In this document: in pieces, positions 1-7,861 of the stretch
How positions within the stretch are numbered: the stretch's first letter is position 1
How the letters are laid out: every line of letters starts with the position of its first letter
From: Streptomyces sp. H39-S7
GTDB taxonomy: Bacteria; Actinomycetota; Actinomycetes; Streptomycetales; Streptomycetaceae
Assembly (NCBI RefSeq): GCF_027158205.1
Contig: NZ_JAPVLU010000018.1
Span: forward strand, 62,001-126,000
Length of the DNA: 64,000 nt
Direction of reading: 5' to 3'
The notes under the pieces: generated by a model
Told to the model about the DNA's origin: nothing
The model's database searches: none
The model's input: the letters and a program-made list of their open reading frames with translations, nothing else
Program-made: the position numbers and the translations under genes

Positions 1-1038
1 GACCTGCTGCTGCACCCCGAGCGGCCGATCCAGATCGTCGTCGCCGGAAAGGCCCACCCGGCGGACGACGGCGGCAAGCGGCTCGTCCAGGAGCTGGTGC
101 GCTTCGCCGACGATCCCCGCGTGCGGCACCGCATCGTCTTCCTGCCGGACTACGACATGGGCATGGCCCAGCACCTCTACCCCGGGTGCGACGTCTGGCT
201 CAACAACCCGCTGCGCCCCCTGGAGGCGTGCGGCACGTCGGGCATGAAGGCAGCTCTCAACGGCTGCCTCAACCTGTCCGTGCTCGACGGGTGGTGGGAC
301 GAGTGGTTCGACGGCAACAACGGGTGGGCCATTCCCACGGCCGATGCCGGGGAGAACGGGCAGAGCACGGGCCATGATCCCGACCGCCGGGACGACATCG
401 AGGCGACGGCGCTCTACGAGCTCATCGAGAACCAGGTCGCCCCGCGCTTCTACGACCATGACGCGAACGGCCTGCCCGCCCGCTGGATCGAGATGGTCCG
501 GCACACCCTGGTGACCCTGGGTCCCAAGGTGCTCGCGGGACGCATGGTGCGCGACTACGTCGGGCAGCTCTACGCCCCGGCCGCCCGCGCGCACCGGACC
601 ATCGCCGGCGACGCCGCCCGGGAACTCGCCTCCTGGAAGGCCCGGATCCGCCGGGGCTGGAACCAGGTCGCCGTCGAGCACGTGGAGACCGGCTCGGTGG
701 GCGGCTTCCCCGAGCTGGGTTCCACCCTGACCCTGCGCGTCCAGGTGACCCTGGGCGACCTCGACACCGGCGACGTCGACGTCCAGGTGCTGTCCGGGCG
801 GGTGGACGAAGCGGATCGGATCTCCGACCCGGCCGTCCTGTCGCTCAAGCCGTCGTCGCATCCCGACATCGAGGGCCGCAGAGTGTACGAGGGCCCGCTC
901 ACCCTCGACCGGACGGGCCCCTTCGGCTACACCGTCCGGGTCCTGCCCACCCATCCGCTGCTCGCCGCTCCGGCGGAGCTCGGCCTGATCGCCACTCCCG
1001 CCGAGTCCGAGGGCATGACGGCGGGCATACTCCGCTGA
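1..1038 (+). CDS. glgP: Alpha-glucan (glycogen) phosphorylase, 3' part
   Basis: The reading frame is open from the first base of the window and ends at TGA 1036-1038, so this is the C-terminal 345 residues of a longer protein. The family releases glucose-1-phosphate from alpha-1,4-glucans with a PLP cofactor in the cytoplasm. The segment holds the typical C-terminal lobe: a LPDYDMGMAQHLYPG stretch, then the phosphorylase block with EACGTSGMKAALNG (around residues 77-90) and LDGWWDEW, which lie around the PLP/phosphate site. The last 100 residues form a separate beta-rich tail, as in the long actinobacterial and archaeal GlgP type. It faces the helicase gene convergently across a perfect hairpin. 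glgX at 11040-13379 belongs to the same pathway but is not in the same operon. Confidence 0.93.
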   Translation, partial: DLLLHPERPIQIVVAGKAHPADDGGKRLVQELVRFADDPRVRHRIVFLPDYDMGMAQHLYPGCDVWLNNPLRPLEACGTSGMKAALNGCLNLSVLDGWWDEWFDGNNGWAIPTADAGENGQSTGHDPDRRDDIEATALYELIENQVAPRFYDHDANGLPARWIEMVRHTLVTLGPKVLAGRMVRDYVGQLYAPAARAHRTIAGDAARELASWKARIRRGWNQVAVEHVETGSVGGFPELGSTLTLRVQVTLGDLDTGDVDVQVLSGRVDEADRISDPAVLSLKPSSHPDIEGRRVYEGPLTLDRTGPFGYTVRVLPTHPLLAAPAELGLIATPAESEGMTAGILR

Positions 1039-1047
1039 CGCACGAAC

Positions 1048-1087
1048 GCGACGGCCGGTACCAGGAACTCCTGGTACCGGCCGTCGC
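1048..1087. terminator. Bidirectional terminator between glgP and the helicase gene
   Basis: A perfect 17-bp stem (GCGACGGCCGGTACCAG with its complement) closes a 6-nt loop. It sits between two convergent stop codons, so it can serve both genes. There is no U-tract, as is usual in Streptomyces. Confidence 0.8.
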
Positions 1088-1125
1088 GCTGTTCGCTCGT
1101 GCTGTCGTGCGGTCGAGCCGTGCGG

Positions 1126-2658
1126 TCAGGCCGCGCGGCGGCCGCCGCCCGTGCCGTCCTCGCGGCGGGCACGACGGCCCACGGCGCCGCCGCGGCCCGC
1201 TGCCGTGCGGCTGCCGGCGGCGGGACGGCCGGGGGTGCCGCCGCGGCCGTTGACGCCGGCCCGGCCGGAGCCGGCCGCCGCGCCCTCGGCGTCGGTGCGG
1301 GGGCGTCCGCCGCGTCCGCCGCGGGTGTTGCCCCCGCTGCGCGGCGGGCCCGTCGGAGCGGCGGTGGCGCCCGCACCGACGGCGGTCGCGCCACCGGGGC
1401 GGCGGCCGCGGCCACGGGTGCCGGCGACCTTGTTCGTCTTCGGCTTGGCGGCTTCCTGGGCCGCGGCGTGCACCGGGTCGTGGATGGTGACGGCCGCGCC
1501 GGACGGCTTGCGGGCACCGGTGACGCGCACCAGCTCCGGGTCGCCGGGGCGGACCCGTGCGGTGTGCGGCTTGATGCCGGCCAGCGCCATCAGCCGGGCG
1601 TTCTCGCGGCGCTGCGCGGGCAGCACCAGGGTGATGACGGTGCCGGACTCGCCGGCCCGCGCGGTACGGCCGCCGCGGTGCAGGTAGTCCTTGTGGTCGC
1701 CGGGCGGGTCGACGTTCACGACCATGTCGAGCCCGTCGATGTGGATACCGCGGGCGGCGACGTTGGTGGCGACCAGCGCGGTGGCCTTGCCGGTGCGGAA
1801 CTGGTCCAGGGCGCGGTTCCGCTGCGGCTGGGACTTCCCGCCGTGCAGGGCGACGGCGGTGACGCCGGCGGCCAGCAGGTGCTTGGTGAGGCGGTCGGCG
1901 CCGCGCTTGGTGTCGACGAACATGATCACGCCACCCTCGCGGGCGGCGATCTCGGCGGTCACGGCGCGCTTGGTGTCGTCGTCCACGTGCAGCACGTGGT
2001 GCTCCATGGTCGTCACGGTCGCGGCCGACGGGTCGACCGAGTGCGTGACCGGGCTGTGCAGGAAGCGCTTGACCAGCCGGTCGACGTTCTTGTCCAGCGT
2101 GGCGGAGAAGAGCATCCGCTGGCCGTTCGGCTTCACCTGGTCGAGCAACTTGGTGACCTGCGGCAGGAAGCCCATGTCGGCCATCTGGTCGGCCTCGTCC
2201 AAGACCGTGATCTCGACCCGGTCGAGCGCGCAGGCCCGGCGGTCGATGAGGTCGGCGAGCCGGCCGGGGGTGGCGACGAGGATCTCGGCGCCGTTGCGCA
2301 GCGCGGCGATCTGGCGGGTGATGGACGCGCCGCCGACCACGGTCGTCTGGCGCAGCCCGAGCACCTGGGCGTAGGGCGCGAGCGCCTCGGTGACCTGGGT
2401 CGCGAGCTCACGCGTCGGTACCAGCACGAGCGCCAGCGGACGCTTGGGCTCGGCGCGCTGTCCGGCGGTGCGGGTCAGCATCGGGAGCCCGAAGGCGAGG
2501 GTCTTGCCGGAGCCGGTACGGCCACGGCCCAGCACGTCCCGGCCGGCGAGCGCGTCGGGCATCGTCGCGGCCTGGATCGGGAACGGCTCGGTGACGCCGT
2601 TGGTGTTCAGCGCGGTGACCAGCGCGGGAGAGATCGAGAGTTCTGAGAACAACTTCAA
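1126..2658 (-). CDS. DEAD-box ATP-dependent RNA helicase with RGG-type tail
   Basis: The product is a cytoplasmic RNA helicase of about 510 residues. The Q motif (TEPFPIQAAT), Walker A (GRTGSGKT), PTRELA, DEAD (VLDEADQM), SAT (MLFSATL) and the last helicase motif (HRGGRTARAG) appear in order. The final 130 or so residues are rich in Gly, Arg and Ala with RGG/GRGG runs and probably bind RNA. The chosen start is TTG 2658, because GGAAGG lies 7 nt upstream and the protein then begins at the conserved N-terminus (KLFSELSISPALV); the frame itself is open to 2784. It lies downstream of a cold-shock protein gene on the same strand, but a hairpin at 2807-2841 separates them. That pairing fits a role in unwinding structured RNA during cold stress, by analogy with DeaD/CsdA. 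Confidence 0.93.
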   Translation of the reverse strand: MKLFSELSISPALVTALNTNGVTEPFPIQAATMPDALAGRDVLGRGRTGSGKTLAFGLPMLTRTAGQRAEPKRPLALVLVPTRELATQVTEALAPYAQVLGLRQTTVVGGASITRQIAALRNGAEILVATPGRLADLIDRRACALDRVEITVLDEADQMADMGFLPQVTKLLDQVKPNGQRMLFSATLDKNVDRLVKRFLHSPVTHSVDPSAATVTTMEHHVLHVDDDTKRAVTAEIAAREGGVIMFVDTKRGADRLTKHLLAAGVTAVALHGGKSQPQRNRALDQFRTGKATALVATNVAARGIHIDGLDMVVNVDPPGDHKDYLHRGGRTARAGESGTVITLVLPAQRRENARLMALAGIKPHTARVRPGDPELVRVTGARKPSGAAVTIHDPVHAAAQEAAKPKTNKVAGTRGRGRRPGGATAVGAGATAAPTGPPRSGGNTRGGRGGRPRTDAEGAAAGSGRAGVNGRGGTPGRPAAGSRTAAGRGGAVGRRARREDGTGGGRRAA

Positions 2659-2806
2659 GAGTGAACCTTCCTCGTGACGGAGACGAGGGAGGTCCCTCGG
2701 CGCCAGGGGCCGTCCGGCGGATCGCGGACTGCCTCTTCGACGCCTGCGGACCGGCGTCCTGCGGTGCTCCGAAGAGCGCCGCACTTGTTTTGTTTCCGCT
2801 GCGCGC

Positions 2807-2841
2807 GAGAGGCCCGCACCGCCAAACGGTGCGGGCCTCTC
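2807..2841 (-). terminator. Terminator after the cold-shock gene
   Basis: A perfect 15-bp stem (GAGAGGCCCGCACCG with its complement) closes a 5-nt loop. It lies 33 bp past the cold-shock stop codon and about 150 bp before the helicase start. It either ends the short csp transcript or attenuates read-through into the helicase gene. Confidence 0.75.
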
Positions 2842-2873
2842 ACTACTGGGCGCGGTGAGCGCTCAGGGGTGCC

Positions 2874-3077
2874 TTAAAGAGGCGTGATGTTCTCGGCCTG
2901 CGGGCCCTTCTGGCCCTGCGTGACGTCGAACTGGACCTTCTGGCCCTCAACGAGCTCACGGAAGCCCTGGGTGGCGATGTTCGAGTAGTGGGCGAAGACG
3001 TCAGCGCCGCCGCCGTCCTGCTCGATGAAGCCGAAGCCCTTTTCCGAGTTGAACCACTTGACGGTTCCGGTAGCCAT
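2874..3077 (-). CDS. Cold-shock domain protein, CspA family
   Basis: A 67-residue single cold-shock domain, the normal length for the family. RNP1 (KGFGFI) and RNP2 (VFAHYSNI, in place of the more usual VFVHYS) bind single-stranded RNA or DNA. The start is MATGTVKWFNSEKGFGF with GGGAG 7-8 nt upstream of the ATG. Proteins of this type act as RNA chaperones and are often abundant at all temperatures in streptomycetes. The roughly 100 nt between the ATG and the hairpin at 3180-3212 would hold the promoter and a 5' leader. A TATTAA at 3101-3106 on the minus strand is a possible -10 element. Confidence 0.95.
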   Translation of the reverse strand: MATGTVKWFNSEKGFGFIEQDGGGADVFAHYSNIATQGFRELVEGQKVQFDVTQGQKGPQAENITPL

Positions 3078-3179
3078 GTCTGTCTCCCTAATGGGTGCAG
3101 TTAATACAGCACCCGCACTTTACGGATGCCGCGTCGCCGCGATGATCTCCCCACACCGGACATGACGCCGGTAAAACAA

Positions 3180-3212
3180 ATGTGCGCCTGGCCGCAAGGA
3201 CCGGGCGCACAT
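3180..3212 (-). terminator. Terminator downstream of the M4 protease gene
   Basis: A 12-bp stem with one G-U pair and a 9-nt loop is followed on the minus strand by TTTGTTTTA, a rare U-rich tail for this genome. It lies about 175 bp past the protease stop and about 100 bp before the cold-shock start. It could instead belong to the cold-shock leader. Confidence 0.6.
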
Positions 3213-3385
3213 GGAGTTCATGGGTACCACAACTGCAACGCAGCCCACTGTATCAGAAACGTCGCGGACGATCATCTCGAAAGCGGTCGCGCCGCATGAC
3301 TCACGTCACACCGCGCGACCGCCGCATCGAGCCGATCAGTCCGTCCGGGGTGCCCTCAGAGGATCCTCAGGGCGTCCGTTCCGGG

Positions 3386-5662
3386 TCAGAAGGTGAGCTT
3401 CCAGCTGTTGATGTAGCCGGTGTCGGCGCTGTAGACGTCCTGCACCTTGAGCCGCCACGTGCCGTTCGCGACCTCACTGGAGGCGTTGACGGTGTAGGTG
3501 GCGACCACGTTGTCCGCGGAGTCCGACCCGCTGGAGTTCTTCAGCCGGTAGGTGCTGCCGTCGGGGGCGACCAGGTCGATGACCAGGTCACCGCGGTAGG
3601 TGTGGACGATGTTGACGGCTACCTGCAGGGTGCTCGGGGCGTTGCCGGTACGTCCGGTCACGCTGATGTTGGAGTACACCGCCGCGCCGGCGTCCGGGAT
3701 CGAGACGTCGGTGGTGTTCTCGAAGACGTTGCCACCGCCGGTGGAGGTGATCGTCCAGGTGAACGTGGCCGAGCCGGTGGCGTTGGTGGAGTCCTTCGCC
3801 GTGACCGTCGGGTTGTAGGTGCCGATGGTGGTCGGCGTGCCGGAGATCAGGCCGGTGGAGGCGTTGATCGTCAGGCCGGTCGGCAGGCCGGTAGCGGAGT
3901 AGGTGAGCGCTCCGCCGTTGGTGCTGCTGGCCTGGATCTGCAGGCTCGCCGCGGTGTTCACGACGGTGCTCTGGTTGGCCGGCTTGGTGACGGTGACGCC
4001 ACTGGTCGGCACGCGGGCGCCGACGCCGATGGCGGCCCAGGTGTTGGCGACCGTGTTCCACGTCGCGCTGCCGGATCCGTACAGGTCAGCGGTGGCCTGC
4101 AGGCTCTGGGTGCGGGCGGCCGCGTAGTTGGTCGTCGAGGTGAAGCGCTCGCTCAGCGCCTTGTACCAGATCTTCGAGGCGGCGTCCCGGCCGATGCCGG
4201 GGACCGGCAGGTTGTCGGCGGTCGGGCTGTTGTACGAGACCCCGTTGATCACCTTCGTGCCGCTGCCCTCGGACAGCAGGTAGAAGAAGTGGTTCGCCGG
4301 GCCGGACGAGTAGTGCACGTCCAGGTTGCCGATGCCGGAGTACCAGTTGTCGGGCGACGTGCCGTCGCGCGAGGGCTTGTCCTGGTAGCGCAGCGGAGTG
4401 CCGTCGCCGTTGATGTCGATCTTCTCGCCGATGAGGTAGTCGCCGACGTCGCTGGCGTTGTTGGCGTAGAACTCGACCGAGGAGCCGAAGATGTCGGACG
4501 TCGCCTCGTTGAGGCCGCCGGACTCACCGCTGTAGTTCAGGCCGGCGGTGTTGGAGGTGACGCCGTGGCTCATCTCGTGGCCCGCGACGTCGATCGCCGT
4601 CAGCGGCTTGTTGTTGCCGCTGCCGTCCCCGTACGTCATGCAGAAGCAGCCGTCGTCCCAGAAGGCGTTGACGTAGGCGTTGCCGTAGTGGGTGCGGGAG
4701 TACGCGCCGACGCCGTCGTTGCGTATGCCGGAGCGGCCCATCACGTTCTTGTAGAAGTCCCAGGTCTCCTGGGCGCCGTAGGCCGCGTCGACGCCCGCTG
4801 TCTCGGCGTTGGACGGAAGGCCGTTGCCCCACGTGTCCGTGGACTTCGAGAAGAGCGTGCCGGTGCCCGAGGAGCCGTGGTTGAGGTTGTAGGTCTTGTG
4901 GTTGCCACGGCCGCTGTCGGTCATCGTGTACGTCGAGCCGGACAGCGTGGTGCCGATGGTGACCTGGCCGCTGTACTCGCTGTTGCCGACGCCGGTCTCG
5001 ATGCCCTGGTACTGGAAGAGCCGGGAGCCGGTCTTGGCGTCGGTGATGACGTGCAGCTGGTTCGGGGTGCCGTCGTCCTGCAGCCCGCCGACGACGGACT
5101 CCCAGGCCAGGGCCGGCACACCGGAGGCCGCCCAGACGACCTTGCGCGGGGAGCCGGCCAGGGCCGGGCTCTTCGCGCCCGCTTCCTTGGCCCGGCTGAT
5201 CGCGAAGGACTTCGCGGATTCGGCGCTCGCGGTGGCGGTGGTGCTCGGCACCGAGATCTCGGCGTTGGTCGCCCGGTTGACGCTGGTGGTGGCGCCGGCC
5301 GGCGTGCTCGCGATGACCAGGTCGCCGCCCAGGACGGGCAGGCCGTCGTAGGTGCGCTGGTACCGGGTGTGCACGGTGCCGTCGGCGTCCCGCAGAACGC
5401 TGCTCGGGATGAGTCGTTCCTTGGCGCCGAGCCGCAGTTCGCCCGCGGTGCGGGAGACGTTGGCGTTGGCGTCGGCCAGGAGTGTCGCGCGCTGCGAGGG
5501 CGACAGCGCGGCGGGCAGGCCGCCGGAACGGGGCTGGACGTGGGAAGCGCTCTGTGCGTCGGTGCCGGCCACGGCGGTGCCGGAGGGCAGCGCCACGGCC
5601 AACAGTGCGGCGGTGGCGGCGAGTGCGCCTGCCGCGACTGCCTTGCGGGGGGATCGTCTCAC
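3386..5662 (-). CDS. Secreted M4 (thermolysin-like) zinc metalloprotease with Ig-like and P domains
   Basis: A 758-residue secreted endopeptidase. The order is a Sec signal peptide (VRRSPRKAVAAG... ending near ALPSGTAVAG), an FTP/PepSY-type propeptide to about residue 220, the M4 catalytic domain, a putative Ig-like domain with the PTGLTINASTGLISGTP signature of He_PIG modules, and a C-terminal proprotein-convertase P-domain. Zinc ligands are His362 and His366 in HEMSH and Glu386 in GLNEATSD; the 24-residue His-Glu spacing matches thermolysin. The GTG start at 5662 has GGAG 7 nt upstream, and starting there leaves a clean signal peptide. The gene is monocistronic, with its own upstream region and a candidate terminator at 3180-3212. 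The substrate is unknown; the P-domain suggests help with folding or substrate binding. Confidence 0.93.
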   Translation of the reverse strand: MRRSPRKAVAAGALAATAALLAVALPSGTAVAGTDAQSASHVQPRSGGLPAALSPSQRATLLADANANVSRTAGELRLGAKERLIPSSVLRDADGTVHTRYQRTYDGLPVLGGDLVIASTPAGATTSVNRATNAEISVPSTTATASAESAKSFAISRAKEAGAKSPALAGSPRKVVWAASGVPALAWESVVGGLQDDGTPNQLHVITDAKTGSRLFQYQGIETGVGNSEYSGQVTIGTTLSGSTYTMTDSGRGNHKTYNLNHGSSGTGTLFSKSTDTWGNGLPSNAETAGVDAAYGAQETWDFYKNVMGRSGIRNDGVGAYSRTHYGNAYVNAFWDDGCFCMTYGDGSGNNKPLTAIDVAGHEMSHGVTSNTAGLNYSGESGGLNEATSDIFGSSVEFYANNASDVGDYLIGEKIDINGDGTPLRYQDKPSRDGTSPDNWYSGIGNLDVHYSSGPANHFFYLLSEGSGTKVINGVSYNSPTADNLPVPGIGRDAASKIWYKALSERFTSTTNYAAARTQSLQATADLYGSGSATWNTVANTWAAIGVGARVPTSGVTVTKPANQSTVVNTAASLQIQASSTNGGALTYSATGLPTGLTINASTGLISGTPTTIGTYNPTVTAKDSTNATGSATFTWTITSTGGGNVFENTTDVSIPDAGAAVYSNISVTGRTGNAPSTLQVAVNIVHTYRGDLVIDLVAPDGSTYRLKNSSGSDSADNVVATYTVNASSEVANGTWRLKVQDVYSADTGYINSWKLTF

Positions 5663-5901
5663 TACGGAACTCCTTCTGCGGCGGCCACTGGGTCGGGCCG
5701 TGAACAGACGGGCAGGTGGGGTTGTGTGCTGCCCGGGTAGAGCGACGTGCTGGTGGGACGTGCGTAACCGCCGCTTCTGCGCGGCCCCGCGGTACTGGTG
5801 GGGTAGTGCTCTGCGGCGGCTGCGGGAAGAGTGCCACTGTTTACCGGTACATGTCATTGGGATGGCGCAAACTTGGCCGGTTTCCGTCCGTTGACCGATG
5901 A

Positions 5902-5926
5902 GCGGCGCCCGTTATACGGACGCCGC
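5902..5926 (-). terminator. Hairpin in the 318-bp gap between protease and exporter genes
   Basis: An 11-bp stem with one mismatch and a 3-nt loop lies 55 bp past the exporter stop codon at 5981 and is a plausible terminator. The rest of the gap (5663-5980) should hold the protease promoter, but I see no convincing -10/-35 pair. Confidence 0.4.
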
Positions 5927-5980
5927 CGTTTCGGATGACGGGCGGCAGCGGGCACGGCCAGGTCGGCGGGGCCGTCCCGC

Positions 5981-7861
5981 TCAGACCAGACTGTCCCGCC
6001 AGGCCGTGTGCAGATCCGCGAACCGGCCACGCTCCGCGATCAGTTCGGCGGGGGCTCCGTCCTCGACGATCCGGCCGCCCTCCATGACCAGCACCCGGTC
6101 GGCGATCTCCACCGTCGAGAGCCGGTGCGCGATGATCACCGCGGTCCGGCCGCGCAGCACCGTGTCCATCGCGTGCTGCACCGCACGCTCGCCCGGGACG
6201 TCCAGCGAGGACGTCGCCTCGTCCAGGATGAGGACGGCGGGATCGGCGAGCAGCGCCCGCGCGAACGCCACCAACTGCCGCTGGCCGGCGGAGATCCGGC
6301 CGCCGCGTTTGCGGACGTCCGTGTCATAGCCGTCCGGCAGCGCGCAGATGAAGTCATGTGCTCCGATCGCCTTCGCGGCCCCCTCGACCTCCTCGCGTCC
6401 GGCATCCGGTCTGCCGATCGCGATGTTCTCAGCGACCGTTCCGGAGAACAAGAAGGCCTCCTGGGTCACCATCACGACCCCGCGCCGCAGTTCCGGCAGC
6501 GCGAGATCCCGCAGGGGGACGTCGTCCAGCGTGATCCGTCCGTCCGTCGGGTCGTAGAAGCGGGCCAGCAGCTTGGCGAGGGTGGACTTGCCCGCGCCGG
6601 TCGCCCCGACCACCGCGACCGTCTGCCCGGCGGGAATCCGCAGGTCGAAGACGGGGAGGATCTCGCCGCCGGTGCGGTACGCGAAGCGGACGCCGTCGAA
6701 GCGCACCTCGCGACCCGGCAGCCCGCCCTCACGGCCCGGCAGCCCCCGCGGGTCCTCCGGCTCGGGCACCGAGGGGCGCTGCGCCAGCAGGCCGGCGATC
6801 TTCTCCAGCGACGCGGCGGCCGACTGGTAGGAGTTGAGGAACATCCCGAGCCGGTCGATGGGGTCGTACAGCCGCCGCATGTACAGCACGAACGCCGCGA
6901 GCACCCCCAGGGCCAGACCGCCGCCGGCCACCCGGTACGCGCCCCACAGCACGATGCCGGAGATCGCGGCGTTCGCCATCAGCCGCGAGCTGACGACATA
7001 GCGCGCCATCTCCAGGATCGCGTCGCCGTTGATCCGCTCATGGACGCCGTTGAGCTCGGCGAAGTCCGCCTCGTTCGGTTTCTCACGGCGGAACGCCTGG
7101 ACCGGCCGGATGCCGTTCATCGTCTCGGTGAACTTCACGATCACCGCGGCGATGGCCGTGGACCGCTTGCGGTAGACGACCATCGAGCGCTTCTGGAAGG
7201 ACCGGATCATCAAGTACAGCGGGCCGCAGGAGAACAGCGCCGCCAGCCCCAGCCTCCAGTCCAGCCAGAGCAGGATCACCGAGATGTAGACCGACGACAG
7301 GATGACGCCGATCAGCTCCTCCAGTCCCTCGCTCAGCAGCTCGCGCAGCGACTCGACGTCCGAGGTGGCGCGCGCGATCAGCCGGCCCGAGGTGTAGCGC
7401 TCGTGGAAGTCCAGGCTCAGCGCCTGCGCGTGCCGGAAGATCCGGCCCCGCAGATCGATCAGCACGTCCTGGCTCACCCGGGCCGCGACCCGGATGAACC
7501 ACCGCTGCAGCAGCCCGGAGGCCAGCGCGCAGCCCAGGTAGACGCAGCCGAGCAGGATCAGCGGCCCGTGCCGGCCGTCGCGCAGCGCCGGGATCGCCCG
7601 GTCGATGCCGTACGCCACCAGCAGCGGCCCGGCCTGCACCGCGGCCTGCTGCACCAGCAGCAGCACCGCCGCCAGCCGGACCCGGCGGGTGTGCGGGGCC
7701 AGCAGCGACTTCAGCAGGCTGAGCTGAGCGCCCTCGGGGGAGGGCAGCACGTCCTTCGTGAACGGGTCGTCCGGGGCCTCCGGACGGATCGGGTCGCCCG
7801 CGGCGCTGCCCGGCTCCTCCTCGGAACCGGCCGTTCCGGTCTGTTCGGCCACGGAGGTCAT
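5981..7861 (-). CDS. ABC exporter half-transporter, catalytically complete subunit
   Basis: A 626-residue membrane protein with an N-terminal six-helix exporter domain (about residues 70-360) and a C-terminal nucleotide-binding domain. The ATPase domain has Walker A VVGATGAGKST, Q-loop MVTQEAFLFSG, Walker B ILDEATSSLD with the catalytic Glu, and the switch His in IIAHRLST. Its signature loop is the non-canonical ISAGQ. Start ATG 7861 overlaps the stop of the upstream partner by 4 bp (ATGA), so the two are translationally coupled. With that partner it forms an asymmetric heterodimeric exporter of the TmrAB/BmrCD type; the substrate cannot be read from the sequence. Confidence 0.92.
   Translation of the reverse strand: MTSVAEQTGTAGSEEEPGSAAGDPIRPEAPDDPFTKDVLPSPEGAQLSLLKSLLAPHTRRVRLAAVLLLVQQAAVQAGPLLVAYGIDRAIPALRDGRHGPLILLGCVYLGCALASGLLQRWFIRVAARVSQDVLIDLRGRIFRHAQALSLDFHERYTSGRLIARATSDVESLRELLSEGLEELIGVILSSVYISVILLWLDWRLGLAALFSCGPLYLMIRSFQKRSMVVYRKRSTAIAAVIVKFTETMNGIRPVQAFRREKPNEADFAELNGVHERINGDAILEMARYVVSSRLMANAAISGIVLWGAYRVAGGGLALGVLAAFVLYMRRLYDPIDRLGMFLNSYQSAAASLEKIAGLLAQRPSVPEPEDPRGLPGREGGLPGREVRFDGVRFAYRTGGEILPVFDLRIPAGQTVAVVGATGAGKSTLAKLLARFYDPTDGRITLDDVPLRDLALPELRRGVVMVTQEAFLFSGTVAENIAIGRPDAGREEVEGAAKAIGAHDFICALPDGYDTDVRKRGGRISAGQRQLVAFARALLADPAVLILDEATSSLDVPGERAVQHAMDTVLRGRTAVIIAHRLSTVEIADRVLVMEGGRIVEDGAPAELIAERGRFADLHTAWRDSLV

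Noticed and set aside
1099..2646. A 515-codon frame antisense to the helicase
   Set aside because: It is open only because of third-position GC bias on the other strand; no motif, and the helicase motifs are complete.
3182..5740. An 852-codon open frame on the plus strand over the M4 protease gene
   Set aside because: It is the antisense frame of a high-GC gene, with low-complexity Gly/Val/Arg translation and no domain. The minus-strand protease has a signal peptide, zinc motif and ribosome-binding site.
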